Shown here: piece by piece, positions 1-7,515 of the stretch | Layout of the letters: every line of letters starts with the position of its first letter | Numbering within the stretch: position 1 is the stretch's first letter | Translations under genes and position numbers: made by a program | Source of the DNA: Arthrobacter alpinus | GTDB lineage: Bacteria > Actinomycetota > Actinomycetes > Actinomycetales > Micrococcaceae | Assembly (NCBI RefSeq): GCF_001294625.1 | Contig: NZ_CP012677.1 | Coordinates: 1,240,001-1,304,000 of the forward strand | Length of the DNA: 64,000 nt | Direction of reading: 5' to 3' | Notes under the pieces: model-generated | What the model was told of the DNA's origin: nothing | Database searches by the model: none | The model's input: only the letters and a program-made list of their open reading frames with translations

Positions 1-2
1 AA

Positions 3-1058
3 GTTGAGCAACTCTCCACCCGCCGCCCGGCAGTCTCGGTGGAGGAACTGCTAAAGGGATTTGTCCCCTCGCCCCGGTTTGGGGAGGTTTCCTTCGCCAC
101 CTACCGGCCAGACCCGGCCCAGCCTTCACAGGCCCAAGCCGTGCAGATGCTGGAGGAATTCGGGGCCACAGTGGCGACGAAGCCCGTCACCGGGTTGCGG
201 AAACTCTTCGGCTCCAAGGCCAAAACGCCTGCCGCGCGGGCAGGGATCTACCTCGACGGCGGCTTCGGAGTGGGCAAAACCCACCTCTTGTCCTCGCTGT
301 GGCATCAGGTGGAGGGGCCCAAGGCCATCGGTACCTTTGTCGAGTACACCAACCTGGTAGGGGCCTTGTCCTTCCGCAAGACGGTGGAGGCGCTGAGCAG
401 TTACAAACTGGTGTGCATCGACGAGTTTGAGTTGGATGACCCAGGAGACACCGTGCTGATGTCACGGTTGATGCGTGAACTGGCCGACGCCGGTGTGAAG
501 CTTGCCGCCACCTCCAACACCCTGCCCGGATCCCTCGGGGACGGCCGGTTTGCTGCGGTCGATTTCCAGCGTGAAATCCAGGTCCTGGCCGAGCAGTTTG
601 AGATCTTGCACATCGACGGTGAGGACTTCCGCCACCGGGGCCTGCCCACTCCGCCGGCCCCCATCGCCAATAGCGATCTGGATGCCACCATGCGCCGCGA
701 ATTTGCCGACAAGACTGTCGCCGTGGATGACTTTGGCATCCTGGTTGAACACCTGGCCGGTGTGCACCCTTCGCGGTACAGGCAAATGCTGGAAGGCGTC
801 GACGCGGTGGTGTGGCGCAACGTCCACACCATCACGGAGCAGTCAGTGGCCCTGCGGTTTGTGGTCCTCGCTGATCGCCTTTACGACAAGGACGTGCCCA
901 TCCTGGCCAGCGGCGTATCCTTGGATGCCTTGTTCACACCCGAAATGATGAGCGGTGGCTACCAGAAGAAATATTTCCGCGCCGTGTCGCGACTGACTGC
1001 GTTGGCGCGCGAAGCACAAGCCGATGCACCGGAGACGGTGCCGGCCTCCGTGGGCTAA
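3..1058 (+). CDS. zapE: Cell division protein ZapE (AFG1-like ATPase), 5' end outside window
   Basis: P-loop ATPase of the AFG1/ZapE family, which in proteobacteria acts with the Z-ring; its actinobacterial role is less clear. The Walker A motif GGFGVGKTH lies near residue 80 and a Walker B-like VCIDEFELDD about 55 residues later. The reading frame stays open upstream of the GTG at 39 to the window edge, and the extra residues (VEQLSTRRPAVS) look like the usual N-terminus of this family. The true start is therefore probably before base 1 and the GTG at 39 is internal. The gene ends in a strong hairpin. Family assignment is secure; the start is not visible. Confidence 0.9.
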   Translation, partial: VEQLSTRRPAVSVEELLKGFVPSPRFGEVSFATYRPDPAQPSQAQAVQMLEEFGATVATKPVTGLRKLFGSKAKTPAARAGIYLDGGFGVGKTHLLSSLWHQVEGPKAIGTFVEYTNLVGALSFRKTVEALSSYKLVCIDEFELDDPGDTVLMSRLMRELADAGVKLAATSNTLPGSLGDGRFAAVDFQREIQVLAEQFEILHIDGEDFRHRGLPTPPAPIANSDLDATMRREFADKTVAVDDFGILVEHLAGVHPSRYRQMLEGVDAVVWRNVHTITEQSVALRFVVLADRLYDKDVPILASGVSLDALFTPEMMSGGYQKKYFRAVSRLTALAREAQADAPETVPASVG

Positions 1059-1073
1059 GCGGTTAACGACGAA

Positions 1074-1109
1074 AGGCGTCGGTGCTGTCTCTCGACAGGA
1101 CCGACGCCT
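1074..1109 (+). terminator. Hairpin terminator after zapE
   Basis: A 10-bp perfect stem (AGGCGTCGGT / ACCGACGCCT) encloses a second 5-bp stem (CTGTC/GACAG). It starts 16 bases after the zapE stop. There is no long T run, as is common for actinobacterial terminators, and it may also serve the convergent antitoxin gene. Confidence 0.7.
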
Positions 1110-1142
1110 CCTCTGACGCCATATTAAGGGCGAAGGGCGGTT

Positions 1143-1343
1143 CTACTGTGCAGGTCCGTTCTTGGCGGCACCATCCACGAACGTGGATGCTGCCTGCTGA
1201 GCGGAGTCGACGTGATCTTTGAATTTGTCACCGGTCTTGCTGTCGAGAAAGTCGCCAACATTTTCGATGCCGCCCTTGATCGCGTCCTCCTTGCCATCAA
1301 TGAATTCCGCAGCTTTGCCCTTGATATCGTCAAATATAGACAA
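1143..1343 (-). CDS. MT0933-like antitoxin family small protein
   Basis: A 66-residue hydrophilic, Lys/Asp-rich protein beginning MSIFDDIKGKAAEFIDGKED, which matches the pattern of the MT0933/Rv0909-like antitoxin family of actinobacteria (short amphipathic helices with repeated K-G-K/D-A blocks). The start codon is TTG at 1343, supported by a good ribosome binding site (GGGAGGT) six bases upstream; no ATG fits. No toxin gene lies next to it: the neighbours are zapE (convergent) and a flavin monooxygenase. In this family many members are orphans and function is uncertain, so the antitoxin label is only a family name here. Confidence 0.7.
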   Translation of the reverse strand: MSIFDDIKGKAAEFIDGKEDAIKGGIENVGDFLDSKTGDKFKDHVDSAQQAASTFVDGAAKNGPAQ

Positions 1344-1519
1344 TAGGCACCTCCCTTCGGTCCTGGGGCCATTGGCGCCCCAACTTCTTTAAGCTTTAGC
1401 TCTGACCAACACATTGTCAATGGCTCGACCAGACTCTCCTAGGAGGTGCCAGGGCCGCCGCGTTCGGTCCTGTCCCGTTGCCAAGCGCAGCACAAATTTT
1501 CCCCCGGAGGGGTGAATCC

Positions 1520-2581
1520 TCAAATGGTGCGCTGCCCGGCGGCAACCATGCGGGCCACGTGCCTGGCGTCGCGCCCCACCCCGCCCAGAAGCGCGGAGGT
1601 AAGCCCAAACTGGAAAGGCACCCCCACAAAGAACAGCCCCGGCAGGGCTGCGGCTGCGCCCCGGTCCGTCAGCGGCCAGCCATGCCCGTCGCGTTCCAGC
1701 CCGCTAATCCAGGCATAGTCAGGCCGGAACCCGGTGGCCCAGACGACCGTGGTGACGTCCGGGATGGATTGTCCAACGAAGGAGGGGGCGCCGGTGTCCG
1801 CCACGGACTCAAGGCGCGGCAGGAGAACGACGCCGGCCCGCTCGGCATCCGCCGTGGAAACGGAGATCAACGGGGCGCCATGGGCCACCGTCTTGGGTGC
1901 CACTTTTCGACCCAAGGGTGTGCGCCGGGTCAGCGCGCGGTGGATGAACTGCCAGTAAAGGTCTCCGCCGTACTTTAGGAGGGCATCGGGGATGTGGAAG
2001 GGCGCCTTTCCCGCCAGCCAGACGCGGTGGGTTTCGGCCAGCTCAATGGCGATCTGCACCCCCGAGGTGCCGCTGCCCACCACCAGGACGCCGCCGTCGG
2101 GTACCGAGCCCGGGTTGCGGTAGTCCGAACTGTGGAGCTGGTGCATCTGCGGGGCCAGCCGCCGTGCAAGCGCCGGAATCCGGGGCACTGTGTTGGCTCC
2201 CGTGGCGACCACCACCTGCGCGGCCGTCCGGGGTCCCTGGGAGGTTTCCAACTCAAATCCGGCGTCCGTGCGCCGCAGGGCCGTGACGGTGACACCCGCG
2301 GTGACCGGCAGTTCCGCAGCGTAGTCCCGCAGGTAGGCAGCCGTTTGGTCCCTGCTGGGGAAGGTCCCGCGCGGTGCCGGGAACCGCCGCCCCGGCAGGC
2401 CGCAGTGCTGGGCGGGCGTGAACAGCCGCAGGGAATCCCAACGGTGCCGCCATGAATCCCCCGGCACACCCTGTTCCAGTACTTCGCAATCAATCGCGAG
2501 CCGGGACAAGTGGAACGCCGTGGCGAGCCCCGCCTGCCCTGCCCCAATGACAATGGTCCCGCCCGCCTGCTGTACAGCCAT
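1520..2581 (-). CDS. FAD-dependent NAD(P)-binding monooxygenase (flavin-containing monooxygenase type)
   Basis: A 353-residue two-dinucleotide-fold flavoprotein. An N-terminal FAD motif (GAGQAG) is near residue 15 and a second Rossmann motif (VVGSGTSGVQ) is in the middle; a conserved ATG-containing segment (VVATGANTVPRIP, later VVWATGFRPDY) is typical of flavin monooxygenases and CzcO-like oxidoreductases. The start at 2581 (MAVQQAGG) is chosen because AGGAGG lies eight bases upstream; an in-frame ATG 24 bases earlier has no such site. The gene is divergent from a TetR regulator and shares an operator-like region with it, so it is probably the regulator's target. Substrate unknown. Confidence 0.8.
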   Translation of the reverse strand: MAVQQAGGTIVIGAGQAGLATAFHLSRLAIDCEVLEQGVPGDSWRHRWDSLRLFTPAQHCGLPGRRFPAPRGTFPSRDQTAAYLRDYAAELPVTAGVTVTALRRTDAGFELETSQGPRTAAQVVVATGANTVPRIPALARRLAPQMHQLHSSDYRNPGSVPDGGVLVVGSGTSGVQIAIELAETHRVWLAGKAPFHIPDALLKYGGDLYWQFIHRALTRRTPLGRKVAPKTVAHGAPLISVSTADAERAGVVLLPRLESVADTGAPSFVGQSIPDVTTVVWATGFRPDYAWISGLERDGHGWPLTDRGAAAALPGLFFVGVPFQFGLTSALLGGVGRDARHVARMVAAGQRTI

Positions 2582-2618
2582 GATGCGCCTCCTGCGATTT
2601 CGCAACCCAACGATCTCA

Positions 2619-2655
2619 TTAGAATACGCTTCTAGTCAGTGTAATGCTATTCTAA
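2619..2655. promoter_or_regulatory. Operator between monooxygenase and tetR
   Basis: TAGAA-TACGC-TTCTA is a perfect inverted repeat at 2620-2634. A second TATTCTAA at 2648-2655 is the reverse complement of the TTAGAATA at 2619-2626. The second half-site overlaps a likely -10 element (TATTCT at 2648-2653) six bases before the tetR ATG, so tetR is probably leaderless and self-repressed. The same site would also cover the monooxygenase promoter. Confidence 0.6.
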
Positions 2656-2659
2656 AATT

Positions 2660-3295
2660 ATGGTTGACACGGCAGAACCCTCTCGCCCCGTGGGACGTCG
2701 CGGATTGCAGGCGGCACGGACCCGCTCCGACATTGTGCAAGCGGCTGGCGAACTGTTCCTGGCGCAAGGCTATGTAGCCACCACCATCGGCTCCATCGCG
2801 GCTGCCGCGGGCGTGGCCATCCAAACCATCTACAATTCCGTGGGAAACAAGCCCGCCCTCCTCTCCGCCGTCTTGGACGCTGCCGTTGCCGGGCCCAATG
2901 CCCCCGCAACTGTGCCGGATTTCATGCGCGAACGCACCGCCGTTGCCACGAGCTTCCCTGCGGTGGCGGGTGTGTTGGCGGACTGGTTTGTCGAGGGCCT
3001 GCCCCGCAGCAGCGCCATCTTCACGGTCATCGCTCAGGCGGCCGCCGTCGATCCCGCCGTGGCGCAACTGCGGGACAGGCGGGCGCGGCAGCGCATGGAG
3101 CACTACCGAGAGGCCGCGGCCGCCATCCGGGAGCGGGGCGGGCTCAGTGACGGCATGGGTGACGACGACGCCGCCGCCCTCATTTTCATGATCGGGCACC
3201 CGGATACCTATGCCTCCTTGCGGGGCAACTTTGGCTGGTCAGGGCCCCGGTATAGGCAATGGGTTTTCGACTCGCTGCTCAAAGCGCTGTCTTAG
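2660..3295 (+). CDS. TetR/AcrR family transcriptional regulator
   Basis: A 211-residue regulator with an N-terminal TetR helix-turn-helix at about residues 18-64 (TRSDIVQAAGELFLAQGY then IAAAAGVAIQTIYNSVGNK), where the YxxxGxK-type turn is well preserved. The rest is a helical ligand-binding domain without recognisable specificity. The ATG at 2660 has no ribosome binding site but follows a TATTCT -10 box by six bases, consistent with a leaderless transcript. Divergent from the flavin monooxygenase, with an inverted-repeat operator between them; this is the usual arrangement for a local repressor of a detoxifying enzyme. The inducer cannot be read from sequence. Confidence 0.85.
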   Translation: MVDTAEPSRPVGRRGLQAARTRSDIVQAAGELFLAQGYVATTIGSIAAAAGVAIQTIYNSVGNKPALLSAVLDAAVAGPNAPATVPDFMRERTAVATSFPAVAGVLADWFVEGLPRSSAIFTVIAQAAAVDPAVAQLRDRRARQRMEHYREAAAAIRERGGLSDGMGDDDAAALIFMIGHPDTYASLRGNFGWSGPRYRQWVFDSLLKALS

Positions 3296-3398
3296 CAGCC
3301 CCATATCCGCCGTGGCGTCCACCTTGCCGGGGTGACTCACGCACTCGATTTATGCCCCGGTATCAGGGCGTGCCAATATGAAGGCAGCCGCTAGGCAC

Positions 3399-3440
3399 CC
3401 GGACGAGGTGCGCCGTACCCGGCCAGCGACAAGACGGCGC
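3399..3440 (+). promoter_or_regulatory. Guanidine-III (ykkC-III) riboswitch
   Basis: The segment starts CCGGACGAGGTGCGCCGTAC and continues CCGG(N)CAG(N)GACAAGACGGCGC. From memory this matches the compact guanidine-III aptamer almost base for base: CCGG pairs with the internal CCGG, and GCGCC at 3410-3414 can pair with the terminal GGCGC as the pseudoknot. The aptamer ends three bases before the GGAGG ribosome binding site of the exporter gene, so control of translation by hiding or freeing this site is likely. Guanidinium is the expected ligand. Confidence 0.9.
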
Positions 3441-3455
3441 CGTGGAGGAATTCTC

Positions 3456-3770
3456 ATGGCATGGATCGTCTTGATCATCTCAGGAATGCTGGAAGCCGTC
3501 TGGGCCACGGCTTTGGGCAAAAGTGAGGGCTTTAGCAAACTCGGCCCCACGGTCGTTTTTGGCGTGGCCCTCGTCGCCAGCATGGCCGGTTTGGCCTGGG
3601 CCATGCGCACCCTCCCCATCGGCACCGCCTATGCGGTCTGGGTGGGGATCGGGGCTGCCCTGACCGTCAGCTACGCGATGGTGACGGGGACGGAGGCCGT
3701 CTCACTCCTGAAGGTCCTGCTGCTTCTGGGCCTGATCGGTTGCATCGTGGGGTTGAAACTGGCCCATTGA
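3456..3770 (+). CDS. gdx: Guanidinium exporter of the SMR family (Gdx/SugE type)
   Basis: A 104-residue, four-helix small multidrug resistance protein. It carries the residues that mark the guanidinium exporter subtype: Glu13 (the proton/substrate site), Trp16, Ser42, Tyr59 and Trp62, with the block LPIGTAYAVWVGIGA as in E. coli SugE/Gdx. It would exchange guanidinium for protons across the cytoplasmic membrane as an antiparallel dimer. Start at 3456 follows GGAGG by seven bases; upstream in-frame starts would run through the riboswitch. The riboswitch directly in front independently supports guanidinium rather than quaternary ammonium as the physiological substrate. Single-gene unit followed by a long hairpin. 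Confidence 0.92.
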   Translation: MAWIVLIISGMLEAVWATALGKSEGFSKLGPTVVFGVALVASMAGLAWAMRTLPIGTAYAVWVGIGAALTVSYAMVTGTEAVSLLKVLLLLGLIGCIVGLKLAH

Positions 3771-3780
3771 CCCCTGCACG

Positions 3781-3818
3781 GCGGACGACGGCGCACGCTA
3801 AGTTCCGCCGTCGTCCGC
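3781..3818 (+). terminator. Long hairpin after the guanidinium exporter
   Basis: GCGGACGACGGCG at 3781-3793 pairs perfectly with CGCCGTCGTCCGC at 3806-3818 (13 bp, 12-base loop), starting 11 bases past the stop codon. No T run follows. Confidence 0.65.
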
Positions 3819-3831
3819 GGTTCAGTGTGTT

Positions 3832-3885
3832 AAAGAAAAAAATCCCTCCGACCAGCGTTTGTGCTGGTCGGAGGGATTTTTCTTT
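3832..3885. terminator. Bidirectional terminator between exporter gene and tRNA-Val(CAC)
   Basis: A stem of about 20 bp built around ATCCCTCCGACCAGC / GCTGGTCGGAGGGAT with a short loop is flanked by an A run on the left and a T run on the right, so it is a classical intrinsic terminator in both directions. It serves the tRNA-Val gene on the minus strand, which ends three bases away, and the exporter on the plus strand. Confidence 0.85.
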
Positions 3886-3887
3886 GG

Positions 3888-3959
3888 TGGGCGATACTGG
3901 GTTCGAACCAGTGACCTCTCCGGTGTGAACGGAACGCGCTACCACTGCGCCAATCGCCC
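3888..3959 (-). tRNA. tRNA-Val(CAC)
   Basis: 72 nt on the minus strand. Acceptor GGGCGAT pairs with ATCGCCC, the D arm is GCGC/GCGC, the anticodon loop is TTCACAC (anticodon CAC, codon GTG) and the T loop is TTCGAAC. Discriminator A. No CCA is encoded. It ends next to a bidirectional terminator. Confidence 0.95.
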
Positions 3960-4384
3960 AAATCACGTTCTTGTTTCCCTGGGGGAGTCAAGCACTTTCC
4001 TTGGTGCGTTCAATAGACTAGCTCAAACTTTCCCATCGACACAATTCCGGGTGCAAGGTGGCCCACCTGCCTGGCTGGGGTGCTGCTGACGAGCAATCTG
4101 CCACGCAGACGGAGTTGTTGTGACCAGCGTCTCAGTGACCAATGTGGCCAAATAGCGTCAGGAAGGGGTAAAAAACTCCGAAATGGTCGTTGAATGACAT
4201 GGCTGTAATTCGAATATTCTGGGCTACTTCCCCGCCATTTCGGGGATTTTGACGCCTTGGTGCCCGGGGAAGAGTGTTCTGGGACCTCACGATTTGGTGT
4301 TTGGGAAAAGCCTCGGGTATTGTTTTCACCGCAGCAACACGGACTACCGAAGCGGAAACGCAAACGGGAGAAAATGATGCTTAT
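3960..4384. other. Intergenic region between divergent tRNA genes
   Basis: About 425 bases without a convincing gene. It should hold the promoter of tRNA-Val(CAC) on the minus strand (a TTGACT -35-like hexamer reads at 3991-3986) and that of tRNA-Gly(GCC) on the plus strand. I see no clear -10 for either, and no repeat or structure of note. Confidence 0.5.
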
Positions 4385-4457
<73 letters not shown>

Positions 4458-4481
4458 CGCATGACACTGTTCAGTTATCAC

Positions 4482-4552
4482 GGTGGGGTGGCCGAGAGGC
4501 GAGGCAACGGACTGCAAATCCGTGCACACGGGTTCGAATCCCGTTCCCACCT
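4482..4552 (+). tRNA. tRNA-Cys(GCA)
   Basis: 71 nt: acceptor GGTGGGG with (T)CCCACC, anticodon loop CTGCAAA (GCA), T arm CGGG-TTCGAAT-CCCG, discriminator T followed by an encoded CCA. It lies 24 bases after tRNA-Gly and is likely co-transcribed with it. Confidence 0.94.
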
Positions 4553-4604
4553 CCATTTTGGCTGAACCAAAGTATTTTGCTGTATAGTTCAGCGGGATGC
4601 ATTT

Positions 4605-4676
4605 GGGCGATTGGCGCAGCGGTAGCGCGCTTCCCTGACACGGAAGAGGTCACTGGTTCGATCCCAGTATCGCCCA
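4605..4676 (+). tRNA. tRNA-Val(GAC), copy 1
   Basis: 72 nt: acceptor GGGCGAT with ATCGCCC, anticodon loop CTGACAC (GAC), T loop TTCGATC, discriminator A. A TATAGT -10-like box lies at 4583-4588, 16 bases upstream. Sequence is identical to the copy at 4865-4936. Confidence 0.95.
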
Positions 4677-4725
4677 CGAATGAACTTCACGGTTCATTCC
4701 CCGGAGCAATCCGGAAAGTAGCATT

Positions 4726-4798
<73 letters not shown>

Positions 4799-4812
4799 CG
4801 GATATATGCATG

Positions 4813-4847
4813 AACTGCCGGAATCCTTAAGGATTCCGGCAGTTTTG
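4813..4847 (+). terminator. Intrinsic terminator after tRNA-Gly copy 2
   Basis: A perfect 14-bp stem AACTGCCGGAATCC / GGATTCCGGCAGTT with a TTAA loop, followed by a T-rich tail. It should end the Gly-Cys-Val-Gly tRNA transcript. Confidence 0.9.
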
Positions 4848-4853
4848 TATAAT
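4848..4853 (+). promoter_or_regulatory. -10 box of tRNA-Val(GAC) copy 2
   Basis: A consensus TATAAT starts one base after the terminator tail and lies 11 bases before the mature 5' end of the second tRNA-Val(GAC). The matching -35 would fall inside the terminator stem and is poor. The last tRNA is thus probably its own transcription unit. Confidence 0.6.
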
Positions 4854-4864
4854 TTCACTTGCTT

Positions 4865-4936
4865 GGGCGATTGGCGCAGCGGTAGCGCGCTTCCCTGACA
4901 CGGAAGAGGTCACTGGTTCGATCCCAGTATCGCCCA
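4865..4936 (+). tRNA. tRNA-Val(GAC), copy 2
   Basis: Exact repeat of tRNA-Val(GAC) at 4605-4676. It sits behind a separate TATAAT box and in front of a long palindromic repeat that may act as its terminator. Confidence 0.95.
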
Positions 4937-4949
4937 CCAAAAAACCAGT

Positions 4950-5013
4950 GCGGGGGCCGTTGTGGTGATCCGCCACTGGCCGGCCGCCCTCGGGTCACCA
5001 CAACGGCCCCCGC
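4950..5013. repeat. Long palindromic repeat, copy 1 (GGGGGCCGTTGTGGTGA family)
   Basis: GCGGGGGCCGTTGTGGTGA at 4950-4968 is perfectly complementary to 4995-5013 (19 bp), with a 26-base loop holding the palindrome GGCCGGCC. The inner 18 bases of the arm recur in a second element at 14617-14676. It follows tRNA-Val and precedes the next gene by about 80 bases, so it could act as a terminator, but the shared arm points to a dispersed repeat family. Confidence 0.8.
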
Positions 5014-5094
5014 CACCGGAAAACGCGGCCATCTTATCCACAACGGACCCGGCAATTGCACCCAGCGCGGTCCGGGTAATGAAATAGTGGAACC

Positions 5095-5940
5095 ATGAGC
5101 TCACCAGCATTGGCACACAGCACCGAACTTGGCCGGATGTACGGGCGGTCCCTGACCGATCCGCCCAAAGTTCCCTCCATCACCACGGTGATCTCCCAGC
5201 AGTCCACCAGCCTGGACGGCTGGATCGGGTATATGGCGGCCAACGCCGTCGCCCTGCACCCCGGACTGGGCGGTGCAGTGGGCAACGCCAGCAAGCTGCG
5301 GACAGTGGTCCGGGACAGCTCCAACGCCGCCGAACAATTCCGCGACGCCGCGGCCGCTCGTGGCGACCGGGTGCACCACTACTGCGAGCAGCTTGCCTTG
5401 CGCGCGTTGGGCCGCCCCCACCAGATGCCGGAGGCGCGTGCTGCGCTGGCCGAACAAGGGGAAGAGAATTTCGCGCTGCGCTTTGACGCCTGGTGGGACG
5501 AATATCAAGTGCAACCACTGGCACCGGAGATCACCGTGTGGAATGAAACACTCGGCTACGCCGGAACTCTTGACCTGGTGGCGACCATCGGCGGAAAGCT
5601 GTGCATCATCGACTACAAGACCAAGGGAACTGACCGCAATGGCCAGGTCAAAGGCCTTGATGCGAAGGTGGTGATGCAATTGGTGGCTGGCATGAAGGCC
5701 GAGGAGTCAATCGTGGACGAGGCGGCCGGGACGTGGGAGGCCTGGAAGTACGGGCAGGAGCCGGTACTCCTAGGTGTTGCCATCGGTGAAACCGAGGTGC
5801 GGACCTTACGCGCCAACCCGGCAGTCCTGAAACCGCACTGGTTCAAGTTCGCTTCCCTGCGCAGGGTGTGGCAAACCTCGTTGGAGGCAGCGGAGGCCGG
5901 AGCCCCCCTGCTCCCGATCGAACCGCCCGCCGCCCGTTGA
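5095..5940 (+). CDS. PD-(D/E)XK nuclease superfamily protein, function unknown
   Basis: A 281-residue cytoplasmic protein. Residues around 180-205 (AGTLDLVATIGGKLCIIDY then KTK) have the GxxD...(I/V)xDYKT pattern of PD-(D/E)XK nucleases of the RecB/Cas4-like type, where the first Asp, the second Asp and the Lys would form the metal site; a Glu upstream could complete it. Whether it cuts DNA is not known; relatives in Arthrobacter are usually annotated as hypothetical. The ATG at 5095 has no strong ribosome binding site. It stands alone between tRNA genes and peptide deformylase, 94 bases before the latter. No CRISPR or RecBCD partner is nearby. Confidence 0.65.
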   Translation: MSSPALAHSTELGRMYGRSLTDPPKVPSITTVISQQSTSLDGWIGYMAANAVALHPGLGGAVGNASKLRTVVRDSSNAAEQFRDAAAARGDRVHHYCEQLALRALGRPHQMPEARAALAEQGEENFALRFDAWWDEYQVQPLAPEITVWNETLGYAGTLDLVATIGGKLCIIDYKTKGTDRNGQVKGLDAKVVMQLVAGMKAEESIVDEAAGTWEAWKYGQEPVLLGVAIGETEVRTLRANPAVLKPHWFKFASLRRVWQTSLEAAEAGAPLLPIEPPAAR

Positions 5941-6034
5941 TTCCCGCCCACCCGGAACGCTGACTAAACTAGGGTTCAGCGTCATTGCGCGACCGGCAAC
6001 GGTTCGCTTCCATTTCAAAGTGAGGTCCCAACCC

Positions 6035-6598
6035 ATGGCCATCTTGAGCATTCGCATCATTGGCGACCCCGTGCTGCGAACCGTCGCCGAGGAGGTGAGC
6101 GACTTTGGGCCCGAGCTGGCCAAGCTCATCGAGGACATGGCCCAGACCATGGTCGACGTACGCGGTGCAGGCCTGGCAGCCCCCCAGATCGGGGTCAACA
6201 GGCGTATCTTCACTTACGCCGTGGATGGTTACGAGGGGCATGTGATCAACCCTGTCATCGTCACTAGTGACGACTTCCAGCCCGATGAACCCGAAGGCTG
6301 CCTGTCGGTCCCGGGCCTGGGCTTCGGCGTCCGGCGCCACCGCTGGGTGCGGATTTCCGGCGTGGACAAGAACGGGGCGCAGCTGGACATGGAAGCCACG
6401 GGCGCCCTGGCCAAGTGCTTCCAGCATGAGACCGACCACCTCAACGGCACCTTGTACGTGGACCTACTCGAAGGCGAGGACCGCAAGAGCGCCCTGCGTG
6501 CTATTCGCACCGCCAACTACCACAACGTGACAGCCCAAACCGTGACCAAGCGCGCCCGCACCGTTGGCTCGGCATTCGGTGCAGGCGCCGCCCAATGA
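6035..6598 (+). CDS. def: Peptide deformylase
   Basis: Removes the formyl group from the N-terminal methionine of new proteins, using a metal (usually Fe2+). The 187-residue protein shows all three motifs: GAGLAAPQIG (44-53), EGCLSVP (87-93, metal ligand Cys89) and QHETDHLNG (130-138, ligands His131 and His135, catalytic Glu132). The ATG at 6035 follows a GTGAGG site nine bases upstream; an in-frame ATG at 6020 would bury that site. It overlaps fmt by ATGA, so the deformylase and the formyltransferase that makes its substrate are translationally coupled. Confidence 0.97.
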   Translation: MAILSIRIIGDPVLRTVAEEVSDFGPELAKLIEDMAQTMVDVRGAGLAAPQIGVNRRIFTYAVDGYEGHVINPVIVTSDDFQPDEPEGCLSVPGLGFGVRRHRWVRISGVDKNGAQLDMEATGALAKCFQHETDHLNGTLYVDLLEGEDRKSALRAIRTANYHNVTAQTVTKRARTVGSAFGAGAAQ

Positions 6599-7515
6599 GG
6601 GTTCTTTTTGCCGGCACCCCCGCAGTCGCCCTGCCATCCCTGGAAGCGCTTCTTGCGGCCGGGCACCAGATCGTTGCCGTCCTGACCCGCCCGGATGCGG
6701 CCCTGGGCCGCAAGCGCGTCCTCACGCCGTCGCCCGTGGCGGCGCGGGCTCAGGAACTGGGCCTGCCTGTCATCAAGGCGGACAAGATCGACGCCGAAGC
6801 CGCCGCAGCGATTGCGGCAGCAGCCCCCGAGGTCGCCGCGATTGTGGCGTACGGCGCCCTCATACCCGAACAATCACTGTCCATACCCGAACACGGCTGG
6901 ATCAATCTGCACTTTTCCCTCCTGCCGGCCTGGCGTGGCGCAGCCCCCGTCCAGCATGCGCTTATCAACGGGGACGAAGTCACCGGGGCATCCACCTTCT
7001 TGCTGGAGAAGGGTCTTGACACGGGTCCCGTATACGGCACCATGACCGAAGCGATCCAGCGGACCGACACCAGCGCTGAACTGCTGGAACGGCTCTCCCA
7101 CAGCGGCGCCGCGCTCCTGGCGCAGACCATTGACGCGCTGGCCACCGGGCGCCTTGCCGGCGTGCCGCAACAAGGCGAGGTGACGTTGGCCCCGAAACTG
7201 ACGCTGGAGGACGGCCATGTGCTGTGGAGCAATCCGGCCCTGGCCATCAACCGTCGGATTCGTGGCGTCACATCCGAGCCGGGTGCATGGACCATGCTCG
7301 GTGGACAGCGCTTGAAGCTGGGCCCCGTTGAGCAGCGCCCGGACGTCACCGATTTGGCCCCCGCCCACCTCAGAGTTGATGGCAAATCCGTCCTGGTGGG
7401 AACCGGCTCCCACGCCGTCGAACTTATTTCCGTGCAACCTGCCGGAAAGAAACTTATGAACGCAAGCGACTGGGCCCGTGGCCTGGCGAACAAGGAAGAT
7501 GTGGTGTTTGAATGA
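6595..7515 (+). CDS. fmt: Methionyl-tRNA formyltransferase
   Basis: Transfers a formyl group from 10-formyl-THF to Met-tRNA(fMet). 306 residues, normal length. The N-terminal domain carries the catalytic triad Asn104, His106 and Asp142 in NLHFSLLPAWRGAAPVQ and LDTG; the C-terminal OB-fold domain binds the tRNA. Starts within the def stop (ATGA) and its own stop overlaps rsmB in the same way, giving a def-fmt-rsmB operon. Confidence 0.97.
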   Translation: MRVLFAGTPAVALPSLEALLAAGHQIVAVLTRPDAALGRKRVLTPSPVAARAQELGLPVIKADKIDAEAAAAIAAAAPEVAAIVAYGALIPEQSLSIPEHGWINLHFSLLPAWRGAAPVQHALINGDEVTGASTFLLEKGLDTGPVYGTMTEAIQRTDTSAELLERLSHSGAALLAQTIDALATGRLAGVPQQGEVTLAPKLTLEDGHVLWSNPALAINRRIRGVTSEPGAWTMLGGQRLKLGPVEQRPDVTDLAPAHLRVDGKSVLVGTGSHAVELISVQPAGKKLMNASDWARGLANKEDVVFE

